From assembly GCA_905214265.1 (NCBI GenBank), contig CAJMLQ010000020.1, forward strand, positions 1 to 33,427: a stretch of DNA of 33,427 bases, read 5' to 3'. The notes beneath the pieces are model-generated. The model did no database searches. It worked only from the letters and a program-made list of their open reading frames with translations, and was not told where the DNA came from. The position numbers and the translations under genes are program-made. The stretch comes from an uncultured bacterium (GTDB taxonomy: Bacteria; Bacillota; Clostridia; Oscillospirales; Ruminococcaceae). Positions 7,681-14,314 of the stretch are shown here, piece after piece (position 1 is the stretch's first letter; every line of letters starts with the position of its first letter).

Positions 7681-8430
7681 CTATTTCCGCCAGTATTCCC
7701 GGCAGTCGACGGTCCGCTCCAGGAATCCGTACTCGATCAGATACCGCCGCAGAGTGGCAAAGTCGTGAAAGACCGCCTTGAGGACGGCGTTGATCTCCTG
7801 CTCGGAGTAACGGCGTCCTTCTTGGAATTCCTCCGCAATGCGGGAGAGGACGTGGAGCTTTCGCTTCTCCCGGGCGGGGAAGAACCGCAGCCGCAGGGGG
7901 TCCAGACTCTCAAAGGCGCTTTTCAGGGTCTCCTCCCGTTCCGCCTCTGTAGAGGCATAGCGGTCGTCTACCATTTTCGCGCCTCGGTGAAGGGGCTGGA
8001 GTGCATCGCGGCCGCTCCGTTCCCGTTCCGGAAGAAGCTCATACATGGCCAGATACATCTGTGCCTGACGCGCCTTTTCCCGGAAGACGAACCGCTGGTG
8101 CCGCACCGTGGACAGGGCTACGCCCATTTGTGCGGCGATTTCCGCGTCAGACAGACCGGCCCGCAGCCGCCGGAACAGCTCTTTCTGGTTGCCGGTGAGG
8201 CCGGTGTAGCGGCTGCCGCTTTCCATTAGCCGTTCCAGCCGGTCCCCGTGGGTCTTTACATGCTCCGCGACCGCCTTCCGCGCCTCGAAAAACCGGCTGC
8301 CGCTGGGGAATACCTCCCCTTGTGCAAAAAACGCCCCGCATTCCAGGCAGACGTATCCTGCTGCTTCTTTATCCCAGGCAAAGCCGTTTCGCAGCGCCTC
8401 AATTTCCGAAAAATCCGTGTTTGGTTCCAT
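7681..8430 (-). CDS. Zinc-finger/HTH regulator with C-terminal DUF2087 domain
   Basis: 249 aa from ATG 8430, which has AAAGGAAG at ideal spacing; an in-frame TTG at 8451 is less likely. Three parts are visible. The N-terminus has a possible zinc-binding C28-x2-C31 with H57-x3-H61. Next is a LuxR-type helix-turn-helix at about residues 74-120 (LTGNQKELFRRLRAGLSDAE then VALSTVRHQRF). The C-terminal DUF2087 domain runs from about 180 to 249 (YSEQEINAVLKAVFHDFATL then FLERT). It is most likely a DNA-binding regulator that controls itself and the downstream genes. It has a consensus promoter and a palindrome upstream. Confidence 0.85.
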   Translation of the reverse strand: MEPNTDFSEIEALRNGFAWDKEAAGYVCLECGAFFAQGEVFPSGSRFFEARKAVAEHVKTHGDRLERLMESGSRYTGLTGNQKELFRRLRAGLSDAEIAAQMGVALSTVRHQRFVFREKARQAQMYLAMYELLPERERSGRDALQPLHRGAKMVDDRYASTEAEREETLKSAFESLDPLRLRFFPAREKRKLHVLSRIAEEFQEGRRYSEQEINAVLKAVFHDFATLRRYLIEYGFLERTVDCREYWRK

Positions 8431-8451
8431 ACATTCACTTCCTTTAAACAA

Positions 8452-8480
8452 ATTATATATTCATTTATAAAATTTGTCAA
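8452..8480 (-). promoter_or_regulatory. Consensus sigma-A promoter of the DUF2087 operon
   Basis: On the minus strand a perfect TTGACA (8475-8480) is 17 bp from a perfect TATAAT (8452-8457), about 22 nt upstream of the start codon. So strong a promoter in front of a regulator suggests it is repressed. Confidence 0.88.
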
Positions 8481-8502
8481 CAAAAAGGCAAATAATGTCT
8501 GA

Positions 8503-8516
8503 TGTAAAATTTTACA
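8503..8516. promoter_or_regulatory. Perfect 14-bp palindrome between divergent promoters
   Basis: TGTAAAATTTTACA is a perfect dyad lying 22 bp upstream of the minus-strand -35 and 9 bp upstream of the plus-strand -35. It is a good candidate operator for the zinc-finger/HTH regulator at 7681-8430. Assignment to that protein is inference. Confidence 0.5.
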
Positions 8517-8525
8517 CCAAATCTT

Positions 8526-8555
8526 CTGCAAAAGGGCGGGGGATTGTGCTATAAT
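8526..8555 (+). promoter_or_regulatory. Promoter upstream of the repeat and HD gene
   Basis: TATAAT at 8550-8555 with CTGCAA at 8526-8531 (18-bp spacer). Transcription would start near 8562 and give a leader of about 225 nt that contains the structured repeat before the HD gene. Confidence 0.5.
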
Positions 8556-8586
8556 AACTTCAAAGGCTTTTGCGCGAAAAAACCAA

Positions 8587-8688
8587 TTGCTAAAAGAAAG
8601 TTTTACGCGATTTTTTCAAAAAATCGCGGATTCCAAAGGCAGAGTCTTTGGCTGCGCTCCGTCGAGCGCGGATCCAATCCCGTGCGGC
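8587..8688 (+). repeat. Structured intergenic repeat, copy A
   Basis: About 102 nt, homologous to 30741-30847 on the other strand. It has an AGAAAGTTTT box, hairpin 1 (CGCGATTTTTT with its complement), hairpin 2 (CCAAAG / CTTTGG), hairpin 3 (GCGCTC / GAGCGC) and a closing GTGCGGC box. The two copies keep pairing while changing the bases. In this copy it lies in the 5' leader of the HD gene. It has no protein-coding support. Confidence 0.7.
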
Positions 8689-8787
8689 TCGAAGGAATCT
8701 TCTGTAATACCTGCACGGCTTATTGCGCAAGCAAAGCACAGACATTTCGCCAATCCGGAATCCGCTACCATGAAAGGGACGATGCAG

Positions 8788-9447
8788 ATGATCACCTTTG
8801 AAGATATCCGCCGCAGCGACGCGGTGGCAACCTACATCCAGAAGGCGGACGATTCTCTCTCCGCTCTGGGCTACACCGAACACAGCTTCGCCCACGTGAC
8901 CAAAGCGGCCAGCGAGGCGGGGAAGATCCTCCGCACTCTGGGCTACCCTCAGCGGGAGGCGGAGCTGGCCCAGATCGCCGGTTATCTCCACGACATCGGC
9001 AATATCGTCAACCGGGTGGACCACGCCCAGAGCGGAGCGGTCATGGCTTTCCGTATCCTGGACAAAATGGGGATGGACCCCGCGGAGATCGCCGACGTCA
9101 TCAGCGCCATCGGCAACCACGACGAAGTCACCGCCATGGCGGTGAACCCCGTGGCGGCTGCCCTGATCCTGGCGGACAAGACCGACGTCCGCCGCAGCCG
9201 GGTCCGCAACCGGGATTTCGCCACCTTCGACATCCACGACCGGGTCAACTACGCCGTGGAAGACGCCGAAACCACCATCACGCCGGACCATTCCGCCATC
9301 GTCCTGAAGATCTCCATCGACACCCGGATCTCCGCTGTGATGGACTACTTCGAAATCTTTCTGGGCCGGATGCTCCTCTGCCGGAAAGCTGCGGAAAAGC
9401 TGGGGCTCAAGTTCCAGCTGGTCATCAACGGCCAGGTGCTGTTGTGA
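8788..9447 (+). CDS. HD-domain phosphohydrolase
   Basis: 219 aa. It is a metal-dependent HD-superfamily hydrolase, probably acting on a phosphorylated nucleotide; the substrate is unknown. Visible metal-site elements are EHSFAHV (about residues 31-37), LHDIGN (71-76) with a following H, and GNHDE (about 109-113). The open frame extends upstream to 8587, but that part lies in the repeat element. ATG 8788 is chosen because AAAGGGA sits 7-8 nt before it and the family begins with this ITFEDIRR-like phrase; ATGs at 8770 and 8782 are alternatives. It stands alone, upstream of the purine operon promoter, so a link to purine metabolism is only positional. Confidence 0.85.
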   Translation: MITFEDIRRSDAVATYIQKADDSLSALGYTEHSFAHVTKAASEAGKILRTLGYPQREAELAQIAGYLHDIGNIVNRVDHAQSGAVMAFRILDKMGMDPAEIADVISAIGNHDEVTAMAVNPVAAALILADKTDVRRSRVRNRDFATFDIHDRVNYAVEDAETTITPDHSAIVLKISIDTRISAVMDYFEIFLGRMLLCRKAAEKLGLKFQLVINGQVLL

Positions 9448-9510
9448 GCCGTCTGCCTTTCTGCACAAAAGGGGACCGGCAGTACAGGCCGATTTGTGAA
9501 GATTTGGGCA

Positions 9511-9539
9511 TTGCCAAACAGCGCTTTTTGCCGTAAAAT
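9511..9539 (+). promoter_or_regulatory. Sigma-A promoter of the purine operon
   Basis: TTGCCA (9511-9516, 5/6) and TAAAAT (9534-9539, 5/6) are separated by exactly 17 bp. Transcription should start near 9546, giving a leader of about 285 nt before purE. Confidence 0.75.
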
Positions 9540-9562
9540 AAAAAATAGGAGAAGTTTTGTAA

Positions 9563-9601
9563 ATGGCCGGTAAGAAATTGCCCTACCGGACCTTCTGTTG
9601 A
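9563..9601 (+). CDS. Possible 12-residue leader peptide upstream of purE
   Basis: ATG at 9563 follows AGGAGA (9547-9552) by 10 nt and opens a frame encoding MAGKKLPYRTFC, then TGA. The start and most codons lie inside the first leader hairpin, so a translating ribosome would open it. There is no clear run of a regulatory codon. The peptide may be functional, or the act of translation may be; chance is also possible for so short a frame. Confidence 0.4.
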   Translation: MAGKKLPYRTFC

Positions 9602-9716
9602 GGTGCTTTCATGAGTTTTCGGCCAAGGCTGCGTTGCAGCGTTTCCGATATCCGGACTGCCGGCTCCTTCCGGCACGCTGGGATTCGTGCAGCCATTTGC
9701 TGACTTTGGGTAGTCC

Positions 9717-9750
9717 GCTGCGATTGAATTCGGTCGCAGCTTTTTTATTT
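9717..9750 (+). terminator. Intrinsic terminator in the purE leader
   Basis: GCTGCGAT (9717-9724) pairs with GTCGCAGC (9733-9740), including one G-T pair. Six T residues, an A and three more T follow. It lies about 80 nt before purE, inside the transcription unit, and so acts as an attenuator. GCTGCG at 9628-9633 could pair with its right arm as an antiterminator. Confidence 0.8.
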
Positions 9751-9829
9751 TCCGGCCTGCCGGACGGCGGGACTTCAAGCACCCCGCCGGCAATTTCACA
9801 AAGAAAAGTTTGAAAGCGGAGGAATCAGT

Positions 9830-10330
9830 ATGAGCAAAAAAGTTGCGGTCATCATGGGCAGCGACAGCGACTGGGGAACCGTCAAAAAGGCCGTAGCCGT
9901 CCTTAAGGAGTACGGAGTGGAAACGGAAGTCCATGTCATGAGCGCCCACCGGACCCCGGCCGCTGCCGCGGAATTCGCGGCAGCCGCAAAAGGCAACGGT
10001 TTCGGCGTTATCATCGCCGCTGCGGGCATGGCAGCCCACCTGGCCGGCGTCCTGGCGGCCCACACCACCCTTCCGGTCATTGGTATCCCCATCAAGTCCG
10101 CGGCCCTGGACGGCATGGACGCCCTCCTGGCCACCGTGATGATGCCCAAGGGGATCCCTGTGGCCACTGTGGCCATCGACGGCGCGGCCAACGCCGCCTA
10201 CCTGGCTATCCAGATGCTGGCCCTGTCCGACGCCGCTCTTAGCGACCGCCTGGAGGCCGCCAAAAAGGAAATGGCCGAAGAGGTCGCCCGCAAGGATCAA
10301 AAGCTCCAGGAAGAACTGAACGCCCAGTAA
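9830..10330 (+). CDS. purE: 5-(carboxyamino)imidazole ribonucleotide mutase
   Basis: 166 aa, cytoplasmic. It interconverts N5-CAIR and CAIR in de novo purine synthesis. Family motifs: GSDSDW near residue 10, SAHRTP near 43-48, AAAGMAAHLAGV near 70-81 and PVATVAIDGAANAA near 122-135. It looks like class I, which normally works with PurK; no purK is present in the window. The start ATG has a GGAGGA site. It is the first protein of the purine operon, behind the attenuated leader. Confidence 0.95.
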   Translation: MSKKVAVIMGSDSDWGTVKKAVAVLKEYGVETEVHVMSAHRTPAAAAEFAAAAKGNGFGVIIAAAGMAAHLAGVLAAHTTLPVIGIPIKSAALDGMDALLATVMMPKGIPVATVAIDGAANAAYLAIQMLALSDAALSDRLEAAKKEMAEEVARKDQKLQEELNAQ

Positions 10331-10404
10331 GGCCGGCAGGCTCCTTTAACCCGCATTTCCATCATTCACATAAAATTCTGCAGTCGAAAAGGAGAGGAAT
10401 CACC

Positions 10405-11124
10405 ATGGCAAACGTGGAAAAACTCGAGCAGCTCTATGAAGGCAAGGCCAAAAAGGTCTACAAAACCAGCGACCCGGAGCTCTACATCGTCGAGTACAAG
10501 GACGACGCCACCGCCCTGAACGGCCTGAAAAAAGGCACCATCCGGGGCAAAGGCGTGGTCAACAACCGCATGAGCAACCACATGATGCGCCTGCTGGAAA
10601 AAGAGGGTGTCCCCACCCATTACGTCGAGGAGCTTTCCGACCGGGAGACCCTGGTCAAAAAGGTCTCCATCGTTCCCCTGGAGGTCATCATCCGCAACAT
10701 CGCCGCAGGCTCCTTCTCCAAGCGGTACGGCGTGGAAGAGGGCACTGAGCTGGCTATCCCCACCATTGAGTTCTCCTACAAAAACGACGATCTGGGCGAC
10801 CCTCTTATCAACGATTACCACGCCCTGGCCCTGAAGCTCTGCACCGAAGAGGAATTGGAGACCATTAAAAAGTACGCCTTCGCTGTCAACGCCTTTATGA
10901 AAGACTACCTCCTCAAGGCCGGCGTTATCCTGGTGGACTTCAAGCTGGAGTTTGGCAAGCTCTCCGACGGCACCATCGTCCTGGCTGACGAGATCAGCCC
11001 TGACACCTGCCGCTTCTGGGACGTCAAGACCCACGCCCACCTGGACAAGGACCTCTTTCGCCGGGACCTGGGCGGCGCGGAGGAAGCCTACCAGGAAATG
11101 ATGAAACGCCTCTTGGGCGAATAA
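10405..11124 (+). CDS. purC: SAICAR synthetase
   Basis: 239 aa. ATP-dependent joining of CAIR with aspartate to give SAICAR. The N-terminal nucleotide-binding phrase EGKAKKVY (residues 10-17), the KDDATALNG stretch, PLEVIIRNIAAGSF (about 92-105) and the SPDTCRFWD end of the active site are all intact. Length is normal. The start has AGGAG at good spacing and lies 74 nt after purE. It ends 27 nt before the purF-like gene. The next enzyme, PurB, is not in the window. Confidence 0.96.
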   Translation: MANVEKLEQLYEGKAKKVYKTSDPELYIVEYKDDATALNGLKKGTIRGKGVVNNRMSNHMMRLLEKEGVPTHYVEELSDRETLVKKVSIVPLEVIIRNIAAGSFSKRYGVEEGTELAIPTIEFSYKNDDLGDPLINDYHALALKLCTEEELETIKKYAFAVNAFMKDYLLKAGVILVDFKLEFGKLSDGTIVLADEISPDTCRFWDVKTHAHLDKDLFRRDLGGAEEAYQEMMKRLLGE

Positions 11125-11151
11125 TGCAGCAGAAGTAAGGGAGGATCATCT

Positions 11152-12555
11152 TTGGGAGGATTTTTCGGAGTTGTCTCCAAACAGGACTGCGTCACGGACC
11201 TCTTTTTCGGCATCGACTACCACTCCCATCTCGGCACCCGCCGGGGCGGTATGGCGGTTTACTCCGACGAGGGATTCGAGCGCTCCATTCACAATATTGA
11301 AAACTCGCCCTTCCGCACCAAGTTTGAGCGGGACGTGCTGGATATGCACGGCCGGATGGGTATCGGCTGTATTTCCGACAGTGAGCCCCAGCCCCTTATC
11401 GTCCGCTCCCACCTGGGCAGCTATGCCATCACCACCGTTGGCCGCATCAACAACGAAAAGGAGCTGGCCGAGAAGGCCATGGCCTCCGGCGGCGCCCATT
11501 TTCTGGAGATGAGCGGCGGGAAGGTCAACGCCACCGAGCTGGTGGCCACCATCATTAATGAGGAGCAGGATCTGGTTTCCGGTCTGCTTCATGCCCAGGA
11601 GGCCATTGACGGTTCCATGAGCATCCTGCTCCTGACCTCGGACGGCATTTATGCCTCCCGGGACCGGCTGGGCCGCACCCCCATTATCCTGGGCCAGAAG
11701 GAGGGTTCTGTCTGCGCCTCCTTCGAGTCCTTCGCCTATCTGAACCTGGGCTACCACACCCTCCGGGAGCTGGGCCCCGGCGAAATTGTCCGCATCACCA
11801 CCGATGGCGCGGAGACCCTGTCCCCGGCCCGGGGGCCGATGAAGATCTGCGCCTTCCTCTGGATGTATTACGGCTATCCCACCTCGGTCTATGAAGGGAT
11901 CAACGTGGAGGCTATGCGCTGCCGTAACGGCGGGATCATGGCGCGCCACGATGACGCTTCTGCGGATTTTGTTGCCGGCATCCCGGATTCCGGCATCGCC
12001 CACGCCATTGGCTACGCCAACCAGTCGGGCATTCCCTTTGCCCGGCCCTTTATCAAATACACCCCCACCTGGCCCCGGAGCTTCATGCCCCCCAGCCAGG
12101 AGATGCGCAACCTGGTGGCCCATATGAAGCTCATCCCCGTGGACGAGCTGATCCGCGGCAAGAGCCTGCTCTTCATCGACGACTCCATCGTCCGCGGCAC
12201 CCAGATGGGCGAGACCGTCCAGTTCCTTTACGGCAGCGGCGCCCGGGAGGTTCACATCCGTTCGGCGTGTCCTCCCATCGTGTACGGCTGCAAGTATCTG
12301 AATTTCTCCCGCTCCAGTTCGGAGTTGGATCTCATCACCCGCCGCGCCATGCTGGAGCTGGAGGGCGAGGAGGCGGAGAAGCACCTGGAGGAATATACCG
12401 TCTCTTCCAGCGAGCGCTACCAGCGGATGGTCGCCAAGATCGCCAAAAAGCTGGACTTCACCACCCTCCGCTACCAGAGCCTGGAAGGGATGCTGGAAGC
12501 CATCGGCCTGCCCCCCGAGCAGGTCTGTACCTATTGCTGGTCGGGGAAAGAATAA
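11152..12555 (+). CDS. purF: Amidophosphoribosyltransferase-like protein with degenerate glutaminase domain
   Basis: 467 aa, TTG start with AAGGGAGG 8 nt upstream; no better start exists because an in-frame stop lies at 11122. The C-terminal phosphoribosyltransferase domain is intact: PDSGIAHAIGYA, then the PRPP loop FIDDSIVRGTQ at about 341-351. Cysteines at 233, 380, 459 and 462 match the four Fe-S ligands of the B. subtilis enzyme. The N-terminal Ntn domain is unusual. The protein begins MGGFFG where PurF has catalytic Cys1 (CGVFGI). The GHxRYAT block reads GIGCISD, and the HNG oxyanion motif reads TTVGRINN. Glutamine hydrolysis should therefore be lost. Similar variants occur, as I recall, in other Clostridia and Bacteroidetes. 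It may use ammonia or another nitrogen supply. Confidence 0.9.
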   Translation: MGGFFGVVSKQDCVTDLFFGIDYHSHLGTRRGGMAVYSDEGFERSIHNIENSPFRTKFERDVLDMHGRMGIGCISDSEPQPLIVRSHLGSYAITTVGRINNEKELAEKAMASGGAHFLEMSGGKVNATELVATIINEEQDLVSGLLHAQEAIDGSMSILLLTSDGIYASRDRLGRTPIILGQKEGSVCASFESFAYLNLGYHTLRELGPGEIVRITTDGAETLSPARGPMKICAFLWMYYGYPTSVYEGINVEAMRCRNGGIMARHDDASADFVAGIPDSGIAHAIGYANQSGIPFARPFIKYTPTWPRSFMPPSQEMRNLVAHMKLIPVDELIRGKSLLFIDDSIVRGTQMGETVQFLYGSGAREVHIRSACPPIVYGCKYLNFSRSSSELDLITRRAMLELEGEEAEKHLEEYTVSSSERYQRMVAKIAKKLDFTTLRYQSLEGMLEAIGLPPEQVCTYCWSGKE

Positions 12556-12573
12556 TGGAAAGGCAGGAACACC

Positions 12574-13608
12574 ATGAAAAGTTTCAGCGACAGCTATAAG
12601 AAAGCCGGCGTGGACGTCACCGCCGGATACAAGGCCGTGGAGCTGATGAAAGCCCACGTCGCCCGTACCATGACCTCTTCCGTTCTCACCGGACTGGGAG
12701 GCTTCGGCGGCCTTTTCGAGCTGGATATGACCGGCATCGAGAAGCCTGTCCTGGTTTCCGGCACCGACGGCGTCGGCACCAAACTGAAGATTGCCTTCCT
12801 CATGGATAAGCATGACACAGTGGGCATCGACTGTGTGGCCATGTGCGTCAACGATATCATCTGCTGTGGTGCGAAGCCCCAGTTCTTCCTGGATTACGTG
12901 GCCGTGGGCAAAAACTACCCGGAAAAGGTTGCGGAAATCGTTGCGGGTGTCGCAGAGGGCTGCGTCCAGGCGGGCTGCGCTCTGGTGGGCGGTGAAACCG
13001 CCGAAATGCCCGGCTTCTACCCGGCCGACGAGTACGACCTGGCCGGTTTCTCCGTTGGCCTGGTGGACAAGAGCAAGATCCTAGACAAGGAAACGGAGGT
13101 CCCCGACGATATTCTCATTGCCCTGCCGTCCTCCGGCGTCCATTCCAACGGTTTCTCCCTGGTCCGGAAGGTATTCAACATCGAGAAGGCCGACCTGCAC
13201 ACCAATGTGGAGGCCCTGAATGCCAGCCTGGGCGAAACCCTTCTCACCCCCACTAAAATTTACGTCAAGCCCATGACGGCCCTCTTTGACCAGGTGAAGG
13301 TCAAGGCGGTGGCCCATATTACCGGCGGCGGCTTCTACGAGAACATCCCCCGCGCCCTGAAGGACGGCCTTTCGGCGAAAATCGCCAAGTCCGACGTCCG
13401 GGTGCTCCCCATCTTCAACCTCATCCAGCAGGTCGGAAAAATTCCGGAGCGGGACATGTACAACACCTTCAACATGGGCGTTGGCATGGTAGTCTGCGTC
13501 GCCCGGGAGGACGCGGATAAGTCTCTGGAGATCCTCCGCCAGAACGGCGAGGACGCCTACATCCTGGGCGAGCTTGTGGAGAGCAGCGAGGGCGTCATTC
13601 TCGAATAA
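12574..13608 (+). CDS. purM: Phosphoribosylformylglycinamidine cyclo-ligase (AIR synthetase)
   Basis: 344 aa. It uses ATP to close FGAM to AIR. The protein starts SFSDSYKKAGVDVTAGYKAV, close to the family N-terminus. It contains the glycine-rich loop GLGGFGGLFEL (about 40-50), SGTDGVGTKLKIA (about 61-73), the D-CVAMCVNDI stretch, GGETAEMPGFY (about 141-151) and HITGGGFYENIPR. All expected blocks are in order. It follows the purF-like gene by 18 nt with a weak GGAAAGGCAGG site. The preceding enzyme in the pathway, FGAM synthase (PurL/PurQ/PurS), is absent from this window. Confidence 0.96.
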   Translation: MKSFSDSYKKAGVDVTAGYKAVELMKAHVARTMTSSVLTGLGGFGGLFELDMTGIEKPVLVSGTDGVGTKLKIAFLMDKHDTVGIDCVAMCVNDIICCGAKPQFFLDYVAVGKNYPEKVAEIVAGVAEGCVQAGCALVGGETAEMPGFYPADEYDLAGFSVGLVDKSKILDKETEVPDDILIALPSSGVHSNGFSLVRKVFNIEKADLHTNVEALNASLGETLLTPTKIYVKPMTALFDQVKVKAVAHITGGGFYENIPRALKDGLSAKIAKSDVRVLPIFNLIQQVGKIPERDMYNTFNMGVGMVVCVAREDADKSLEILRQNGEDAYILGELVESSEGVILE

Positions 13609-13622
13609 CAGAACATCTCCAG

Positions 13623-13652
13623 ACAGGGACGGCCGGTACCGGCGGCCCCTGT
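13623..13652 (+). other. Hairpin between purM and purN
   Basis: ACAGGG (13623-13628) pairs with CCCTGT (13647-13652) around the perfect palindrome CCGGTACCGG (13633-13642). Only three T follow, so it is a weak terminator at best, or an mRNA processing/stability structure inside the operon. Confidence 0.4.
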
Positions 13653-13681
13653 TTCCATTGTAACGGAAAGGACGGAGCCTT

Positions 13682-14314
13682 TTGAAAAACATCGTGGTCC
13701 TGGTGTCCGGCGGCGGCACCAATCTCCAGGCCCTCATCAACGCGGAAAAACGGGGCGAAATCCAAAACGGCCGCATCACCTGCGTTATTTCCTCCAAAGA
13801 GGGAGCATACGCCCTGGAGCGCGCCGCCCAGAACGGCATCCCCTCCCGGGTGGTCCCCCGCAGCGCTTATGACAGCCGCGCCGCCTACAGCAGGGCCATT
13901 CTGGAAGCCCTCCGGGAGGAGCAGGCGGATCTGATCATCCTGGCTGGTTTTATGATTATCCTGGACGAAACGGTCCCCGCGGCTTTTCCCAATCAGATTT
14001 TAAACGTTCATCCCGCACTGATCCCCTCCTTCTGCGGCCCGGGCTTCTACGGCCTCAAAGTCCATGAAGCCGCCCTGGCTGCGGGGGTCAAACTCACCGG
14101 CGCCACGGTCCACTTCGTCAGCGAGGTCTGCGACGGCGGCCCCATCATCCTCCAGCAGGCCGTTCCGGTCCGGAATGGCGACACCCCGGAGACGCTCCAG
14201 CGCCGGGTTATGGAGCAGGCCGAGTGGAAGCTGCTCCCCCGGGCAGCCTCTCTTTTCTGCCAGGGAAAAATCACTGTTCGGGATGGCCGCGCCTTTGTGG
14301 CAGAGGATGACTGA
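13682..14314 (+). CDS. purN: Phosphoribosylglycinamide formyltransferase
   Basis: 210 aa. It transfers formyl from 10-formyl-tetrahydrofolate to GAR. The GAR-binding start VLVSGGGTNLQAL (6-18) is present. The catalytic triad appears as N108 and H110 (ILNVHPALIPSF) and D151 (EVCDGGPIILQ). The start is TTG with AAAGGACGGAG upstream; no ATG fits. It shares its last base with the next gene (TGATG), indicating translational coupling to the TauE/SafE-type gene. Confidence 0.95.
   Translation: MKNIVVLVSGGGTNLQALINAEKRGEIQNGRITCVISSKEGAYALERAAQNGIPSRVVPRSAYDSRAAYSRAILEALREEQADLIILAGFMIILDETVPAAFPNQILNVHPALIPSFCGPGFYGLKVHEAALAAGVKLTGATVHFVSEVCDGGPIILQQAVPVRNGDTPETLQRRVMEQAEWKLLPRAASLFCQGKITVRDGRAFVAEDD

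Larger units (their letters stand above)
9546..9829 (+). ncRNA. Purine operon leader RNA, candidate attenuator or riboswitch
   Basis: The leader has four visible structures. First, a 5' hairpin has CCGGTA (9567-9572) with TACCGG (9584-9589), possibly extended by AGAAG with CTTCT. Second, GCTGC/GCAGC (9628-9640). Third, a possible three-way junction closed by CGGACT (9653-9658) with AGTCCG (9712-9717) holds GCCGG/CCGGC and GCTG/CAGC helices. Fourth is a terminator. The junction's closing strand shares G9717 with the terminator's left arm, so the two compete at that point. I see none of the conserved core sequences of the purine, PRPP, ZTP or THF riboswitches. The class is therefore unassigned. 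Confidence 0.6.

Noticed and set aside
8587..8787. An N-terminal extension of the HD hydrolase by about 67 residues.
   Set aside because: The extension lies over hairpin repeats shared with a non-coding site, and a ribosome site precedes the internal ATG.
8590..9468. A 292-codon minus-strand frame opposite the HD hydrolase.
   Set aside because: It is antisense to a well-supported gene and extends through the structured repeat; no start signals.
9546..9829. A classical purine, PRPP or ZTP riboswitch before purE.
   Set aside because: Expected from gene context, but none of their conserved core sequences can be found by eye. A covariance-model scan would settle it.
11146..12813. A 555-codon open frame on the minus strand.
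   Set aside because: It is antisense to the purF-like gene and purM; high-GC codon use creates long mirror frames. It has no ribosome site and no family resemblance.
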